DNA of 64,000 nucleotides, from positions 11,631,030 to 11,695,029 of the forward strand of contig CM119264.1 in assembly GCA_051294375.1 (NCBI GenBank), written 5' to 3'. The notes under the pieces were generated by a model, which did not search any database, was not told the origin of the DNA, and worked only from the letters and a program-made list of their open reading frames with translations. Each line of letters begins with the position of its first letter. The first letter of the stretch is position 1. Shown here one piece after another: positions 27,008 through 40,574 of the stretch. Source of the DNA: Paraspadella gotoi. Lineage: Eukaryota; Chaetognatha. A program made the translations under genes and the position numbers.

Positions 27008-27150
27008 CTAAAAAAAGAAACGCAGAGAAAAAGCGGTTAGTTAATGCTCTATTTTTTTTCTCGATATAGAAACCGCTCGCCCGGCGATGCTTCGTTTATA
27101 ACGAGCGGTGAGTTAGCCGTATAAACGACGACCGATTGGTTTCGGTTTAC

Positions 27151-27337
27151 CTCTTATCGCCCACTTAAAACTCGAGGCGATGGGCGGCGAAATGGTGGAC
27201 TTGGCGTGCGTTTCAAGTGAGATATGGGTTGCGCCATAAACCATTTGCTTCAGATGAGATGATAAAAAAAGCGTCAGTACTTTCTGATGCGTGGAAGTCC
27301 AATTATGCTTCATGAAGTGTTTTGCTGGAGTTAGCAT
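27151..27337 (-). CDS. candidate membrane-protein exon a (copy B)
   Basis: Same sequence as 15198-15384 shifted by 11953 bases; the same reading and doubts apply. Confidence 0.35.
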
Positions 27338-27612
27338 ATTGCACTTGATTGCATTTTTTCTCCGTCGATGAAGTATAATAATTATATTTTTAAAAAATTG
27401 AAAATAAAATATTTTTTAATTATGGTTGTGTACAGCCGTTGTTATTTAAGTGCTAACAGCAGTTTATGGGTCACCGCCAATTCAGGTCTTTAGAAATATC
27501 ACAATTCAGATATTTTCCTCATTTTAACGACTACCCCTGTCTAGGCCTAAAGCACCTCATCACCTCGCTCTACCGTATTTTCTTACACTTCGTACTCTTA
27601 TCAGCCAACAAA

Positions 27613-27735
27613 ATGTTGCCTTCCACCTACATACGACGTCTGTTTATCTTCGCAGCACACCTGAGTTTATTATTGTTCATTGTTCATGCGCTTCCATTGC
27701 TAAATCGAAATACACTCTTCCACTTCCTCGAATAA
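27613..27735 (+). CDS. small ORF with a signal-peptide-like start (copy B)
   Basis: Identical duplicate of the ORF at 15660-15782; the same low confidence applies. Confidence 0.15.
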   Translation: MLPSTYIRRLFIFAAHLSLLLFIVHALPLLNRNTLFHFLE

Positions 27736-28442
27736 CTCTCTTTTTTCTTGTCTGGACGTACCGTGTGGTCGCTGTGGGAATAAAGATAATTAATTTCATA
27801 AGAAATTCCCATAATTTATTATTCAAACTATCGGTTATTAAATAAAATATCAAGGAGATTTCTAATCTAGGTATGACATAAAGTTGTCAGTTCTATCTCG
27901 TTGGGCGACAATGAAAAACCAAAATAGCACACGGAGAAGATCCCGCTTTTTTTCCTACTCCATCTTGATTAGTACTCGCAGTTGCGAGATATGATTTACC
28001 ATAATTGCGGAGAAAAACCGGAATGTCTGAATAAAGAAAGAAAAAGCGATGAAGACAGGAAGAAGGAAAAGAGGAGAGGATTCTGGAGAGGGACGCGAAA
28101 AAAAATGAAAAGACGATGCTAAGAAAATAATGAAAGCATTCTTACAAAATTATTGAAAAGAGTAAGAAGACAAAAATGCAGTTTTCCCGGCAAGCTGTAT
28201 CATTATTTTTTTAAAGTTGGCAAACGATTAAGAGGAGGAAAAAATACATTTGTTTTATGTTTTTGTTTACTTTTCTTCAGTTAATTATAAAAAAAAAATA
28301 AAGAAACATTTACTGATTTTAGGCGATTAAGCAATATTTCCGTTACGATTTCATTATGTATACGCGACTTAAATTACATGTACGCAGTAGTTTTATTACA
28401 CTTTTGAAGGCAAACGGATATGAAGAAGACAAAGATGAATTA

Positions 28443-29303
28443 AATTGAATTTAAGCTTCGTGCGATTTAATCAAGACGTCTTTTGGTCGACGACCGAACT
28501 CGGATCCCAAAATACGTACTTTTGCCAGTCGACGAGAGCCGCTCGGGCCGGGCGCGAGCGCAACGCGGATGACCCCACGCTGACACTCCCACCACCTCCC
28601 AGCATCTCGCTCGTTTTCGTCGCGCCCGGGGATCCTGGAATCGCCGGCGCACAGGCGCCGCCTCGGCCGGCCCGCCGCGTTTGTGTCCGTGCGCAGAAGA
28701 CGGCCGCCCCAGCCGACGCCCCATCGCGCCATCGATCTTTACAGATAGACTCTGCACGAAATGGCAGACGGGACCATCGGAGTTTGGACGGATTAAAGTG
28801 ATGAAGCCTCGGCGGAGGAAGCCGAACCCTCTCCATCTCTTCTCCTATCCCGAAGCGACACCGCGCGCCACCAACGCGCGAAACTCAACATCGTTCTCCA
28901 CGGAATTCGGCGTCGAGCGCCGTGCGACAAATCGGCTGCCACGAGTCGTCGAAGGCGAAGGCGTGGCGTTGACGATTAACGGAACTGGCGATGTCTGTGG
29001 AAGACGTCCGCGCGACGTTGCGCCGAAACTGTGGATGGCGTGATAGCGGCGTCGTCAATCTTGAGGATTCGTGAGCGAAGGGTCGTCATCATTTAAGTCG
29101 CGTTCGCAGACGCCCTCGCCGAGCACTTCGACGCGCATGACCCGCCGTTTAAGACGTGTGTCGCGGCCCGATGATTGCGCCGCCACAAAGATGGCGCCAC
29201 GCGATGACGCCGAGATTCGACGTCGAACTCGAGACTTCCAGTGACACGAGCACACGGAAATTTGGCCAGAATTGGCGTGAGGGTTGGAGCGAATCTTGGA
29301 AAG
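28443..29303. other. GC-rich, CpG-rich block (copy B)
   Basis: Identical duplicate of 16490-17350, with the same AAGATGGCGCC motif at 29188-29198. Confidence 0.4.
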
Positions 29304-31688
29304 AGCGGCGGGAAATGTTGGCGGTCGGGAAAGAGTATGATCGAGACCTTTTGTGTTGTTTGTTTTTCATGGGTATTCGCTGTCATGCTACGTATTTGTT
29401 TAGTTCAGGCCGACTCAATTGCTGGAGAACAGTAAAGGCGTATTGGGGTTTGTTCACTGTTCAATTGGTTTGAACAATGACCAACCTTTGAACCAATCTT
29501 TTCTTTCGTCGATGTTATGTCTTCGACTTTTCCGCAAAGCGACGTGATTGTCCGATTGTTCCGTAACAAAGTCTGATTCGACGATGCCTGTTTTGTTTTT
29601 CCTCCCCAAGCGTTGTTCAACTGGGTTTTATTCAATTATTAATATTAGAGAATTTAAAATTTCGAAAATAATATTATTAATCCGATTGTTATTCTAGTGG
29701 ATTAAATACGCATATGATATTAGACACATTAAAATCTTTTTTTCGGTAATAAAAAGACTTAAAATTTCGTGAAATAAAACAGAATTCAGTTTAAATACTT
29801 GGAAGCTGTTGTGATTTTTGGTAGGTTTAATTTCGGTGGTTTCGACGTTACTGAGCTGCGGCTGAAATGTCCGAAGAAAAAAATTGTTCTTAGTGTGCCT
29901 ATTTGTGCAATTAACAAAATATTATTCGCTTTATCATAAAAGATCAGTTGTTTGTTTTGGAATAATCTAGAATTTAGATCAAGAGAGCTGCAATAATTTG
30001 CAGTCCTTACCTCTGGATGCATATTGGCCTTTTTTTGAGCCGCATACTCGAGTCAGAAAGGCAAGCGTCGAAAAAAAGAATAAGCATAATGATCCGATAT
30101 ATTTCATTACCGAAAAAATTCCAAATCTTTAAAATCTATCTCAGATTTAAAATTATCATTAATTGACACCCGGAAATTCAAACACCAGTCTCGGTTGCAT
30201 TTAAAACTAGGTTTTCCTGACTTCAAACATTTTTACATTCGAAGATTCTTCAGTTAGTCATGCTGTTATGGATTTTATAATTTAAAATCGCCGTAGGTTT
30301 TGCATGATATGGCCCGAAAAATTGGCCAGAAATTGGTCCAACCAATAGTTGACATTAGCTTTTCTTCCTCAGAACTGATCAGTGATCACCTCTTTTTTAA
30401 GGTTGTTCACTGATCCCACGGCCCGCTTCGACAGAGGGTCAACTCCCGCGACCCCTTCTGTCGTCGACCTTTTCTTCGGAAGGATTAAAACCTCATTCTC
30501 CCTTCTCGCCGTAGTCGTCGTTCGTCGTCTTGACCAGAATTGTTCACTTCCTGTTCTCTACTTCTTCATATGAAAATTAAATCGACTGATCCTCTTGTCG
30601 GAATCAAAACAAACCGAGAATTGAGTATTAGTTAAGATTTATAAACAAGTATAATAAAACTGTTTCGCATTTCCCTTTCTTCGCTTTTATCTTCTCCATC
30701 CATTCTCCAGAGATCTCGTCTCCCACCATTGTTTCACCAGAATTGGGTCGCCTCTGCCTCCCCGCCCGCTGTTTGGTCGCTGAATAAGCCGGGTACGATC
30801 AACTTAACCGGTTTCTCTCTCTCTCTCTCTCGTCTCCTCTACTCTCTCTCTCTTTCTCTCTCCTCTCTTCTCTCAACTTTCCAAAGCCTACTTTTTTTGC
30901 CCCTGCTTGATAACTTATCCTGCCTCCGAACGTGATCGCCTTTCCTCACGACGTTTTCTCCGTTGATGAAATTGTCGTCGGACGTTGATGGTGAAAAACA
31001 GAAGGTTGCTGACTAAAGCGAAAGATGTAACGACGGAAATTTGGTTTCAGTTTTGGCTTGATTTTTTTAAAAAATTGGGTGGTAATATTAAACCTTTCTG
31101 ATCGGTCGATAATTAAGACGGAACTAGCATTTTTAACAGCATGGTACACCTAAATAAAACTTTAAATGACTTTCATTTGGAAATATGCGTTAAGATCGGC
31201 AAAAACCAGAGGAGACGATTTGAACCTGATTTCCATACGGAGCAAAAGACTTCATCGCAAAGAAAATTTCGAGGCAGGTTATCGTTCTCTTAATTTTTCT
31301 TTCTCGCTTCGCGGAAGCTGAAAAAAAAAATTGGCGGTGTACACATTGAATAAAACTTTTTATATAATCTCTTCCATCCCAGACATCATATTTTTGCCGA
31401 ATATTCTCGGCGGCGATTCTCCGTCCATCTCGTGCTCGCTCCCTCCGATACAAACATTTCGTCCTTAACTTTTCCCTTCAAGGTGAGGCTATAAATCTAA
31501 TGGAAAAGAAAGGAGAGAGGAGGTAAAAGTCGGAAATAAGCCAAAAATAAAATGGGAATTACACTTGACGTTTTTTTTTTCCAGGCGAAACGAATGGCTA
31601 AATAAAAGGCGCGTTTTGTAACACTTGGAAAAAGGAGGTGACAGGTTGAAAAGGAATTTCGAGGGAGTGGAGGGAGATTGATCGGTAG

Positions 31689-31690
31689 AA

Positions 31691-31742
<52 letters not shown>

Positions 31743-31743
31743 A
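31689..31743. repeat. (AAAG)n microsatellite
   Basis: About 13 consecutive GAAA units. Confidence 0.95.
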
Positions 31744-32270
31744 AAAAAAAAGGATAATTACATTGAAGTCATACGAGCGCTTGACTAGAAAAAAAAATCA
31801 AGTCATCTTTCCGGTCCGTTCTACATAAATAACAAATTTAAGAGTACTTATGTAATATAAAACTCGAACTTGACTAAAGGAAAACCAGAAGCCGGATTGA
31901 AATTTCTTTAATTATGAGAACATTTGAAAAAAAAAAAAAAAACCAGCTATTGTAATCGGGAAAAAAATTAAATTAAAAAGTTGAGAAAAATAAGCGCCGA
32001 TAAAAAAAGAGGAACACAGATAACCCGCTCGACGAGGAAAAAATTATGTCGAAAATAGTTTCCTCTCCGAAGGCAATCGACCTAAAATTGAAAAAAAAAG
32101 AGGAAAAAAAGGAGAAAAAGAAAGAAAAAAATAAAAAAGGAAAAAAATTGAAAGAATTCCCGTTCGAAACCCGAGAAAAGAACATGAAAAGGCCGCCGAA
32201 CTATTTAAGCCTCGCTGATGTTAACGGAAGGAAAAAATTCATGAATTCATCAAAAAAAGAGCGAGAGAAT

Positions 32271-32302
<32 letters not shown>

Positions 32303-32483
32303 GAAGAGAGAGAGAGAGCTGAGGGACTAAGAATAAGAAGAGAGAGAGAGAGAGAGTTTGCTTTTTCTTTTTTGGGAGTCACACTGTATTCAGGGAATAG
32401 TGGATCAAAAACAAGAGGAAACAAATAAGAGAGAGGCATCTAGAAAGGCAGGGAATAACGAGAGACAAGAGGCTTAAAGAACA

Positions 32484-32556
<73 letters not shown>

Positions 32557-34872
32557 CTGCAAGCGAAAACGATGGAGAGAGGGGTGGAGATCGAAGGAGT
32601 AAAAAGATAAGTGAGGCTAAATGAGGTTCCTCTAGATACTAAAACAAGGGAAGATAAAAGAAAAACAAAGGACAAAATAAAGGGGAAAAAAGCGGAGCTT
32701 CGGGATAAAGAAAAAAAAATGAAAAAGTAGATTGAAGGAGGGAAATAGAGACTCTACCCTTTTTTTTCTTTTCTTTTGCTTTTTTTTTCTTCTTCAGACC
32801 GTGAGTTCGGGGACCTCTAAAGCTTCCGGTCTAAGTCGCGCTTTTATTAAGATTATATTGACCATCGCTTTCACTTATTGCTGATAGAGGCGTCATTAAG
32901 AATAAAAGAGTAAATAAACAAAAGTCGAATATATTGCAGCCCAAATTCTATGATCTCAAATTTTGGGAAAACTTGAATAAATGGAATTTGCAGTTTGACG
33001 ACGAGAGAAGCAGAAGATGTGAATTTGTGACTCGAAGAAGAAGAAGTGGGACCGAGTTGAGGGCGAAGTCAAAACGTGATGGTGGTGAGAATGACGAGGA
33101 AAAAACAACTACAAAAGCGGGCGGAGAGAAAAGAAAAGAAAAGGAGAGAAACAAAAACAAAAAAAAAAGAGGTGAAAGGAAAAAAAGTTTAAAATGTGAA
33201 AAAAAAGTAGAGAAGAGGCGCTGAAAAACAAAATGGCGAAAAAACGTGAGCGAAACGGAGTAAAAGATGACAAAGTGAAAAAAAACATCTTTTGTCTTCG
33301 TCGACTCTTAAATTTGCTTTTAGTCTGTTTTTTTTTTTTTTTTGTGTAACTTCTTAAACTTTCTTTATTTGACTCGCGGGTCGCCTCGATCTCGTTTTAG
33401 TGCTCACTGATAAGAACGATGCGCATTTGCTTTTGTTTTGTTTTTTTCTTGCTTCTATATTTTCTTGAACATTTCCTCAATTTGTCCATGGACGGAATGA
33501 ATGCATGCACGAGTGCACGTATCATGTTATAGTGAATTAAACATTTTCTTTCCATAATTACGTTCTAGTTATGAAAGTTTTCATTATCATCCAGACGTAT
33601 TATAAATTTCTTTGGATGAGTAGTTCCTATTTCCCTCGCCATTGCTGTTTACAGTAGTTGAGGCAAATGCACGCAAGTCAAAGTTAAAAGGATTTCCATC
33701 TCTTCCTTCTCCCGAACAGTTACTCAATGTCTATCAGCCTTTTCAGTTTCAACGTACAGTAACAGTTTTTTTTTTTCTTTTGCATTTTTCCTTTTTATTT
33801 TGTCTTTTGTTTTTGTCTCCTCAATTTTCAAGTCATATTTTCTTCCGGTTGGGTCTCATTTCACCAACATCTTCCTTCCCATATAGATTCAACTATTAAC
33901 CCCCTTGGAAACTAACTCAACTTCTTTCCCCAATTTACCATTGATTTAAATTATATTTCTTTATATTCTTTGGCTTTCCCCAATCCAACTATCCAACTTC
34001 TTTCACCTTCTATTTATCTTTTTACTAGAACCCTTTATTCCCTCAGCGATTCCATTTTCTCTCGACTCCCAATTCTGTTCGTCGAGCTGTCCCAACCCCC
34101 TTTTCTCAACACCCCCTTGGATCTCCACCTCCCTCTTTCCATTTTCAACTTTTTGTGTCGCGGAAGTTTCGCGCGAGTTTTCGCATTTTTTTGTTTTTTG
34201 TTGATATTTTTTTGTTTATGATTTCTTTAGAGTTTTCCCTCTGCTACGTTTCCGCTTCGCCGAACCCGAATTTCGACTTTCGTCCCACTTTTCACGAATG
34301 TGGGAAAAGTTCCGGACGAACGGAGTTGAAGGAAAGGAAGGAGAAACACGCGTCGTCCTGTATGGCGCTGTGAACGAGTGAGAATGGCGCAGTGATATCG
34401 AGGCGAAATGACGCAATCCCGTCGCCGACATGGAATGGATGTAAGAACCGACTCAAGAGGCCTAATGACGAAATAACTAATCTCTTTTCATGCAATGACT
34501 GCTTTTCGCTTCGAAATGAAACGGAGAAGGGAGAATGCCCTGAGGACGAGCCCAATCTGAGAATTGCAATGCGTGAAATCTCTTATATCACTTTTGAAAG
34601 AGGACTGTATTTGAGATAAAATTGCTGGCTGTTAGTCAGAACGTTTGGTAGTAGGAAACAAGAAATGAAAGTGCTGGCTGTAAAAGCATTAGAAAAAAAT
34701 GATTATGTGATAAGTGATAATCTGGGACCTTTTTATGCAAGAGAGAGAAAAGAGAGAGAGAAGAGAGAAGAGAGAGAGAGAGAGAGAGAAAGATCACTCT
34801 GAATGCGACTGATGATCTGCACAAATCGCAGAGGAAATGGCCGCGCTAGCTCTTCCTCTCATAAAGTCGAGT

Positions 34873-34904
<32 letters not shown>

Positions 34905-35177
34905 GAGACAGAGAAACAGAGAAAGGAAATAAAAGCTAAAAGAATCGTATCTTCGTCTCAGCTGCATTGATTCCCATGACCAATTTCTGATGAAGGATGA
35001 GGAAATAGGGATGAACAACAGATACAGAATTAGCTAAACCTATAATAGCAGAAAAGAGGAAATTTATATTGATGGCGGCATATTTCCCAACTGTTGGAAA
35101 CTAATACAAACATACAATAATTCCAATCTCAGAGAACTCGAGCAAAGTGTCTATTCCCCTTTCAATACAACGACCCT

Positions 35178-35256
<79 letters not shown>

Positions 35257-35313
35257 GACGAGAGAGGAGAGAGAGACTAATGAGAAAGCTAAAAGAACAA
35301 CAAGACGAAGACG

Positions 35314-35315
35314 AA

Positions 35316-35350
<35 letters not shown>
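35314..35350. repeat. (GAC)n microsatellite
   Basis: Twelve consecutive GAC/CGA units in an AG-rich context. Confidence 0.9.
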
Positions 35351-35352
<2 letters not shown>

Positions 35353-37406
35353 CGCCGGGAAAGTGATGACGGCGTCCATGGGGATATTAATGGTGCACTA
35401 CAAGTCTACCACCGTTTCTCTGAGAATTTGGGACAGAAATACGTTTTAGAAATCCCGTTTTTTTCGCAAGTAAGAAAACTCTGGGAGAAAGACATGAAGA
35501 AAGATCATGAAAAAAATATTATAAACGAAAAAAGAAAGAAAGAAAATGAATGAAAATAAAATAAAAAAGGACGAAGAAATAAAAATTAAAAAAAGAAACA
35601 AAGCGGAAGAATAAATGATAAAAAAGAATGGTAGAAGTAAAGAAAAAATGAAAGTAAAAAATATACTTAACTTTGTCTTTGCAAGAAAAGAAGAAAAATA
35701 ATTCCTAATTCCTAATTCCTTGTCGCGGTTGTTGTCGTTGTTGTTGTCGCCGCAGAACCGTGAATTTCCATTACGCCTATTTTGGGTTATTAGATTGCGA
35801 AACCTACGAGTACAGTTAAAGAATAAGCGCATCGAATTTCTTTTTAGAAAACAGAAAAAACAAAGAAACATAAAAAAACAGAAAGAAGAGAGAGAAGCGA
35901 ATTCTTTGGAGATTCGTTTCCCCGTTTTTGTTTTCCTTGTTGGCGTTGTTTAGTCTAAGAGAGGATCTCGTCTCGCGACCCGATCAACTCTCACTTTCCC
36001 GGGGGCGCCAGAGTTGAAGAGAAAAAAGGGGTTCTAGATCCCATCGGAATCTGGACCCGGCGACGAGCAGGTGTCGGGCAGATGCCGACCAGGTGCCGGT
36101 CGAGCGTTGACAGAAGAAGTTGGCGAGTCTTGTCGAAAACAAGCGCTGGTTTCTCTCCTCACTATGCATCTTTTACGAGACGGGGAATTTCGTCGGTCCC
36201 TCGACTCTCGCGCGCGAACGACCGCGATAAAAGCGTGAATTTTCACTCTCCCGAATTACGTTACTGTGATTAGCTTTTGCAATGGCGGACACCCTTCTAT
36301 CGGGCATTTCCGTGAAGAAAAAATAACAGAAAACAAATTGAGGCGATTGAGAAGAGAAAACAAATTAATTAAACCCAGGAAATGGAGGCAGAAGTGTGAA
36401 GTAAAGAACAAACAAAGACATTCAGAAAGAAACGAAAGAAAAAGAAATTAGATTGAAAAAGAGGAAATAAAGGAATAGGATTATAAGAAGAAAAGGTATC
36501 AAACGCGATAGAGAAAAGAAATTTATCCGAGGAGAGAGGTTTAAAAAAGGTGCAAAATAAAGGAGAAGACGCGAGGAAAAGAGAGAAAAAAGAAAGAGAG
36601 AAAAAAAAGAAAGAGAAAAAAAAAAGAATAAAGGTGTAGATGTTTTTTTTCTAAACGTGGAGAAAGCGGTGTGTGAGACAAAAATAGAGAGAGCTTGTAA
36701 AACAGGTGGGGAGGGTAGTATAGGGCAGGCAGAGAAAAAAAGAAAAAAAAAAAACCTCCGAGAAAATAGGTGGATATTCGTCTCCGCTAAAAGCGACAGA
36801 CGTCGAGGCCTGGGAAAACACTATTCTTTAAAATGTTTTGCATAACAAAAGGGGTGTTTATTTTTCGTCATAGACGGACGACCTAAAAAAAGTCTAGAGC
36901 GCGAGATGTAGAAGCTCGAAGCTTGGCGCGTTTTCGAACTCGCATTGTACTTCGTAGTTTTGTTACCCTATGTGCAAGAAACGTTATTGGTTTCGTTTTT
37001 TGGGGTTTCTTTGCGGTAGTTTTTTTTTTCTTTTTTTGTCGTTAACGTCAAAGTCGGAGTCAGTTATTTACGTTCTTTTCTTCCTTTTATCGCATCACTG
37101 TTTTACTCTACTCATCACTGTTCTCTGTTTCTTCCTCGCCTTCGTTACTTTTGTTTATCTTCTCACGCTCTCTGTCTTCTAAAACCCGTCCCTCACAAAT
37201 TATTTTTTCTCCTACCCTTTCCTTTTTTCTAGCGGTCAAAAGGACTGAACTTTCTTTTTCTCTTCACTTCCCACTCAGTTTCTCAAAACCGCAGTTTCCC
37301 TCTTTCTTACATTACCCCACCTCAGTTTTTTTTTCTTGCTTCCTTTCCTCTCCTATCTTTGCTCCTTTCTTTCTTTCCTTTTCCTACCCAACCTTTCCTT
37401 CCTCAC

Positions 37407-37862
37407 CTTTCAGTCTCGACGGCGAACTGCGGGTCCCTGCACAAGATCTTCGGCGTGAAGACGATGTTGAGATGTTCGTAGGAGCACCCGGCGAGAGGTG
37501 CGTCCTCGGCCGCCAGCCAGGGGTGTCGGACGTGACAAGTGAGTCGCTTCCCGTGATCACGAAAGTCAGGCCTCACCACCAACGCGCTCTTTACCAAGAA
37601 TCCCTCCGCGGTGAGATTCCCGAGTCCCTCGCGGCGGCCGAGCGTCCAGGAGATGGAAGGCCGAGGCCCACCCGCCGTCAACACCTTGCACTCGTAGAGG
37701 TAGGTGATCTTCTCGCGGAGGGTGGCCACTTTGGGGTTGCAATTGGCCGCCGACACCACCACCAAGGATGCCATGAAGGAGTTGCCGCACTTATAGGAGC
37801 CGGAGTCGGGGAGTTGGACGTCCGTGATGTAGAGAAAGTAGGTGTGTCCGATGCTGTTGAAC
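37407..37862 (-). CDS. Ig receptor exon: end of Ig domain 1 and whole of Ig domain 2
   Basis: 456 bases bounded by an acceptor (CAG at 37863-37865) and a GTGAGG donor (37401-37406). The first ~40 residues end Ig1: TYFLYITDVQLPDSGSYKC has the Asp-x-Gly-x-Tyr-x-Cys signature of the F strand. Ig2 follows, with Cys in ITYLYECKV, Trp in PSISWTLG, Cys in KRLTCHV and a further Cys in GCSYEHLNIVF before TPKILC at the inter-domain boundary. This layout is like the CD80-type C2 set. One N-glycosylation sequon (NLT) lies in Ig2. The exon starts with one base completing a codon and ends with two (AG), which join the A opening the exon at 22971 to give Arg. No frameshift is seen. This is the largest and cleanest coding segment in the window. 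Confidence 0.88.
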
Positions 37863-38312
37863 CTGATGGGGCGAAAAGGGGATGGAACGAAGATGGAATG
37901 GAAGGAAGAAAGAGATTTTGAGTCTTGATTGATCTCATCTCAAAGTCTAAAAATAGAATCCTCATTCGCGAATTAATTTTGACGATTATTTCCCAGAATT
38001 GTTTCGATGAATAAAAAATGAGCGAACTTCAGTCCCCCTCTCGTTTCCTCTCACGGCCCCATGATCTCGACGGATCATTTGGGGATCAACGATGAAATCA
38101 AATCGGGAGCGAGACGGCGATGATGTCAGAAGTGAGGGCGATAGTGATAGATGTGATGGCGATGGTGATTTAAACGATGATACGAGACTAAAGAAATGTC
38201 AGATAAACCGAGTTCCCTTTCGAATTCATTTACGCAGTAAAATGTGTCAAGTAAGATGAGATTTAGAATTAAATCAAAACCTTTTTTCCACGCCCCCGTT
38301 TCCATTAAAAAA

Positions 38313-38402
38313 NNNNNNNNNNNNNNNNNNNNNNNNNNNNNNNNNNNNNNNNNNNNNNNNNNNNNNNNNNNNNNNNNNNNNNNNNNNNNNNNNNNNNNNN
38401 NN
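38313..38402. other. assembly gap, 90 N
   Basis: Run of N just outside the left arm of inverted repeat 1. Confidence 0.99.
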
Positions 38403-38446
38403 AATAAATTTCGAGCATCTCGAGAGACTTGTTGAGATGATGAGAT

Positions 38447-39163
38447 GCAGGGAGAGAGAGAGAAGAAAGAGAGAGAGAGAGAAGATGATGTAAGAACGAA
38501 AAAAAATCTCTCTATTTTTGCTCCTTTTTTCCCTCTTCTCTCCCCTTCATTCTTTATCGCGGCGAGGGAACGTGCGGAAATTTTTATTTCTCCCGTCATT
38601 TTTTACGGAGAAAGAAAAAAATTCCTTCTTTTCCTTGTTTAAACTCTTTTAAACTCCTTTCTTTTTTAAAAGGAAAGAATGTCACGTTCGGCGCGTTATC
38701 TTCTCCACCCTGTCAACCAAAGCATTTCCCAGGATTTTTATTTCCACATCTATCTCTCCTTTNNNNNNNNNNNNNNNNNNNNNNNNNNNNNNNNNNNNNN
38801 NNNNNNNNNNNNNNNNNNNNNNNNNNNNNNNNNNNNNNNNNNNNNNNNNNNNNNNNNNNNNNNNNNNNNNNNNNNNNNNNNNNNNNNNNNNNNNNNNNNN
38901 NNNNNNNNNNNNNNNNNNNNNNNNNNNNNNNNNNNNNNNNNNNNNNNNNNNTCTCTCTTTCAATTTCCCGTCGAAAGCATTTATTTTATGCCAAGAAAAG
39001 ATTTAAGGCTGGTGATTCTTTTATCAATATTTTTTCGAGGCAATCATAAAGTTGGCGTCGAGGTGGGTCAAACTGACGAAAGAGCTCGCCAACAAATAGT
39101 GCTATGATTATTTCTTGGAAGACAAATTACTTTCTCTCTCTTCCATTCCTTCTTTTTAATCTA
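38447..39163. repeat. inverted repeat 1, left arm
   Basis: Reverse complement of 39302-39960, with scattered indels and an internal N gap (38763-38951). The arms flank a spacer of about 140 bases. It lies in the intron that splits Ig1. Confidence 0.85.
38763..38951. other. assembly gap, 189 N
   Basis: Run of N inside inverted repeat 1. The other arm shows that AG/CT repeats (about 39500-39615) belong here. Confidence 0.99.
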
Positions 39164-39301
39164 CTGACCGATAGCACCATCTCCAAAGAGAAATACGGTG
39201 AGTTAAAAAGGTCAGGATGAGAAGACTTAACGACAATATGAATTCATGCTGTTGAACTTACTTCGGCGAGTAATTAACATCATTTCTAAAAGGGTCTAGT
39301 A

Positions 39302-39960
39302 GATTAAAAAGTAAGAATGGAAGAGAGAGAAAGTAATTTGTCTTCCAATAGAAATAATCATAGCACTATTTGTTGGCGAGCTCTTTCGTCAGTTTGACCA
39401 CTCTCGACGCCAACTTTATGATTGCCCTTCGAAAAAAATATTGATAAAAGAATCAACCAGCCTTAAATCTTTTCTTGCATAAAATAAATGCTTTCGTACC
39501 GGAAATTGTAAAGAGAGAGATGATGAGAGATGAGAGAGAGACTAGAGGAGAGAGGAGTAGAGAAGAGAGAGAGAGAGATGAGAGAGAGAGAGAGTAGAGA
39601 GAGAGAGAGAGGATAAGTGGAAAGGAGAGATAGATGTGAAATAAAAAATCCTGGGAAATTGCTTTGGTTGACAGGGTGGAGAAGATAACGCGCCGTATAC
39701 GTGACGATTCTTTCCTTTTGAAAAAAGAAAGGTAGTTTAAAGAGTTTAAACAAGGAAAAGAAAGGATTTTTTTTTCTCGTAAAAAATGACGGGAGAAAAA
39801 AAAAATTTCCTGCACGTTTCCTTCGCCGATAAAGAATGGAAGGGGAGAGAATGAGGGAAAAAAGGAGCAAAAATAGAGAACGATTTTTTTCGTTTCTTAC
39901 ATCATCTTCCTCTCTCTCTCTCTCTCTCTCTTCTCTCTTCTTCTCTCTCTCTCTCTCTCT
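39302..39960. repeat. inverted repeat 1, right arm
   Basis: Reverse complement of 38447-39163. Matching anchors include the pair around 39119-39163 and 39302-39346, and the AG/CT blocks at the outer ends. Confidence 0.85.
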
Positions 39961-39970
39961 CTTCTCTTCT

Positions 39971-40013
<43 letters not shown>

Positions 40014-40205
40014 GCCCTTTCTTTTCTCCGACTCCCTTGCCCCCTTTTCGGTTCCCCCGTCAAAAAAGTTCGCGAAAGCGATTCAACTCTCTTTCCAAAG
40101 TGCGTTGACACAGTCAAGGGAAGGAAGTAGAGAAAGGAAGAAAAGAGATAAAAACAGGAGTGGAATAGAGAAGAGAGAGAGGAGAAGAGAGAGATGAGAG
40201 AGAGC

Positions 40206-40246
<41 letters not shown>

Positions 40247-40247
40247 T

Positions 40248-40272
40248 NNNNNNNNNNNNNNNNNNNNNNNNN
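40248..40272. other. assembly gap of fixed length 25, at the Ig1 exon
   Basis: It hides the 3' end and donor of the Ig1 exon. An AG microsatellite abuts its other side. Confidence 0.99.
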
Positions 40273-40427
40273 CGAACGGTTTGTCCCCGTGGGCGAGGAA
40301 GCGGCTCTCGTCCGGATTGTCCGAGTGTTTGACCCAGATGGCGTTCTCCTCCGAGTCGACGGTGCATTGGAAGGAAACGGTGGACCCGGCCGCCGCCGCC
40401 TTTTCGATACGACGCACGCCCGTCGAG
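40273..40427 (-). CDS. Ig receptor exon: first half of Ig domain 1
   Basis: After an acceptor (CAG at 40428-40430) the frame reads STGVRRIEKAAAAGSTVSFQ then Cys, followed about ten residues later by AIWVKH. This is the B-strand Cys and C-strand Trp pattern of an Ig domain. The frame stays open to the 25-N gap at 40248-40272, so the 3' end and donor are not visible. The matching second half, with the DSGSYKC motif, opens the next exon at 37862. The exon begins in phase 2, so an upstream exon must exist. The GC-rich, codon-like composition contrasts with the AT-rich flanks. Confidence 0.72.
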
Positions 40428-40574
40428 CTGTGAAATGAATCATTTGATAAAAAAAACAAAAGTATAACATTGTAAATAAATAAGATAATCATATTAATCA
40501 ATGCGCTGTACTTTTGTATTATTTTCTTTTTTTAAATTTCGAAACCTGCTGATCAGTTTGGACGATTGGAACGA

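Larger units (their letters stand above)
31449..37400. other. large intron of the Ig gene, repeat-rich, no exon seen
   Basis: Contains (AAAG)n at 31689-31743, AG tracts at 32270-32355, 32490-32555, 34740-34790 and 35180-35280, a (GACA)n/(GA)n stretch at 34868-34925, (GAC)n at 35314-35350, a poly-T at 33330-33344 and long A/G-rich regions. No exon with splice sites and an open frame could be supported. Confidence 0.55.
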
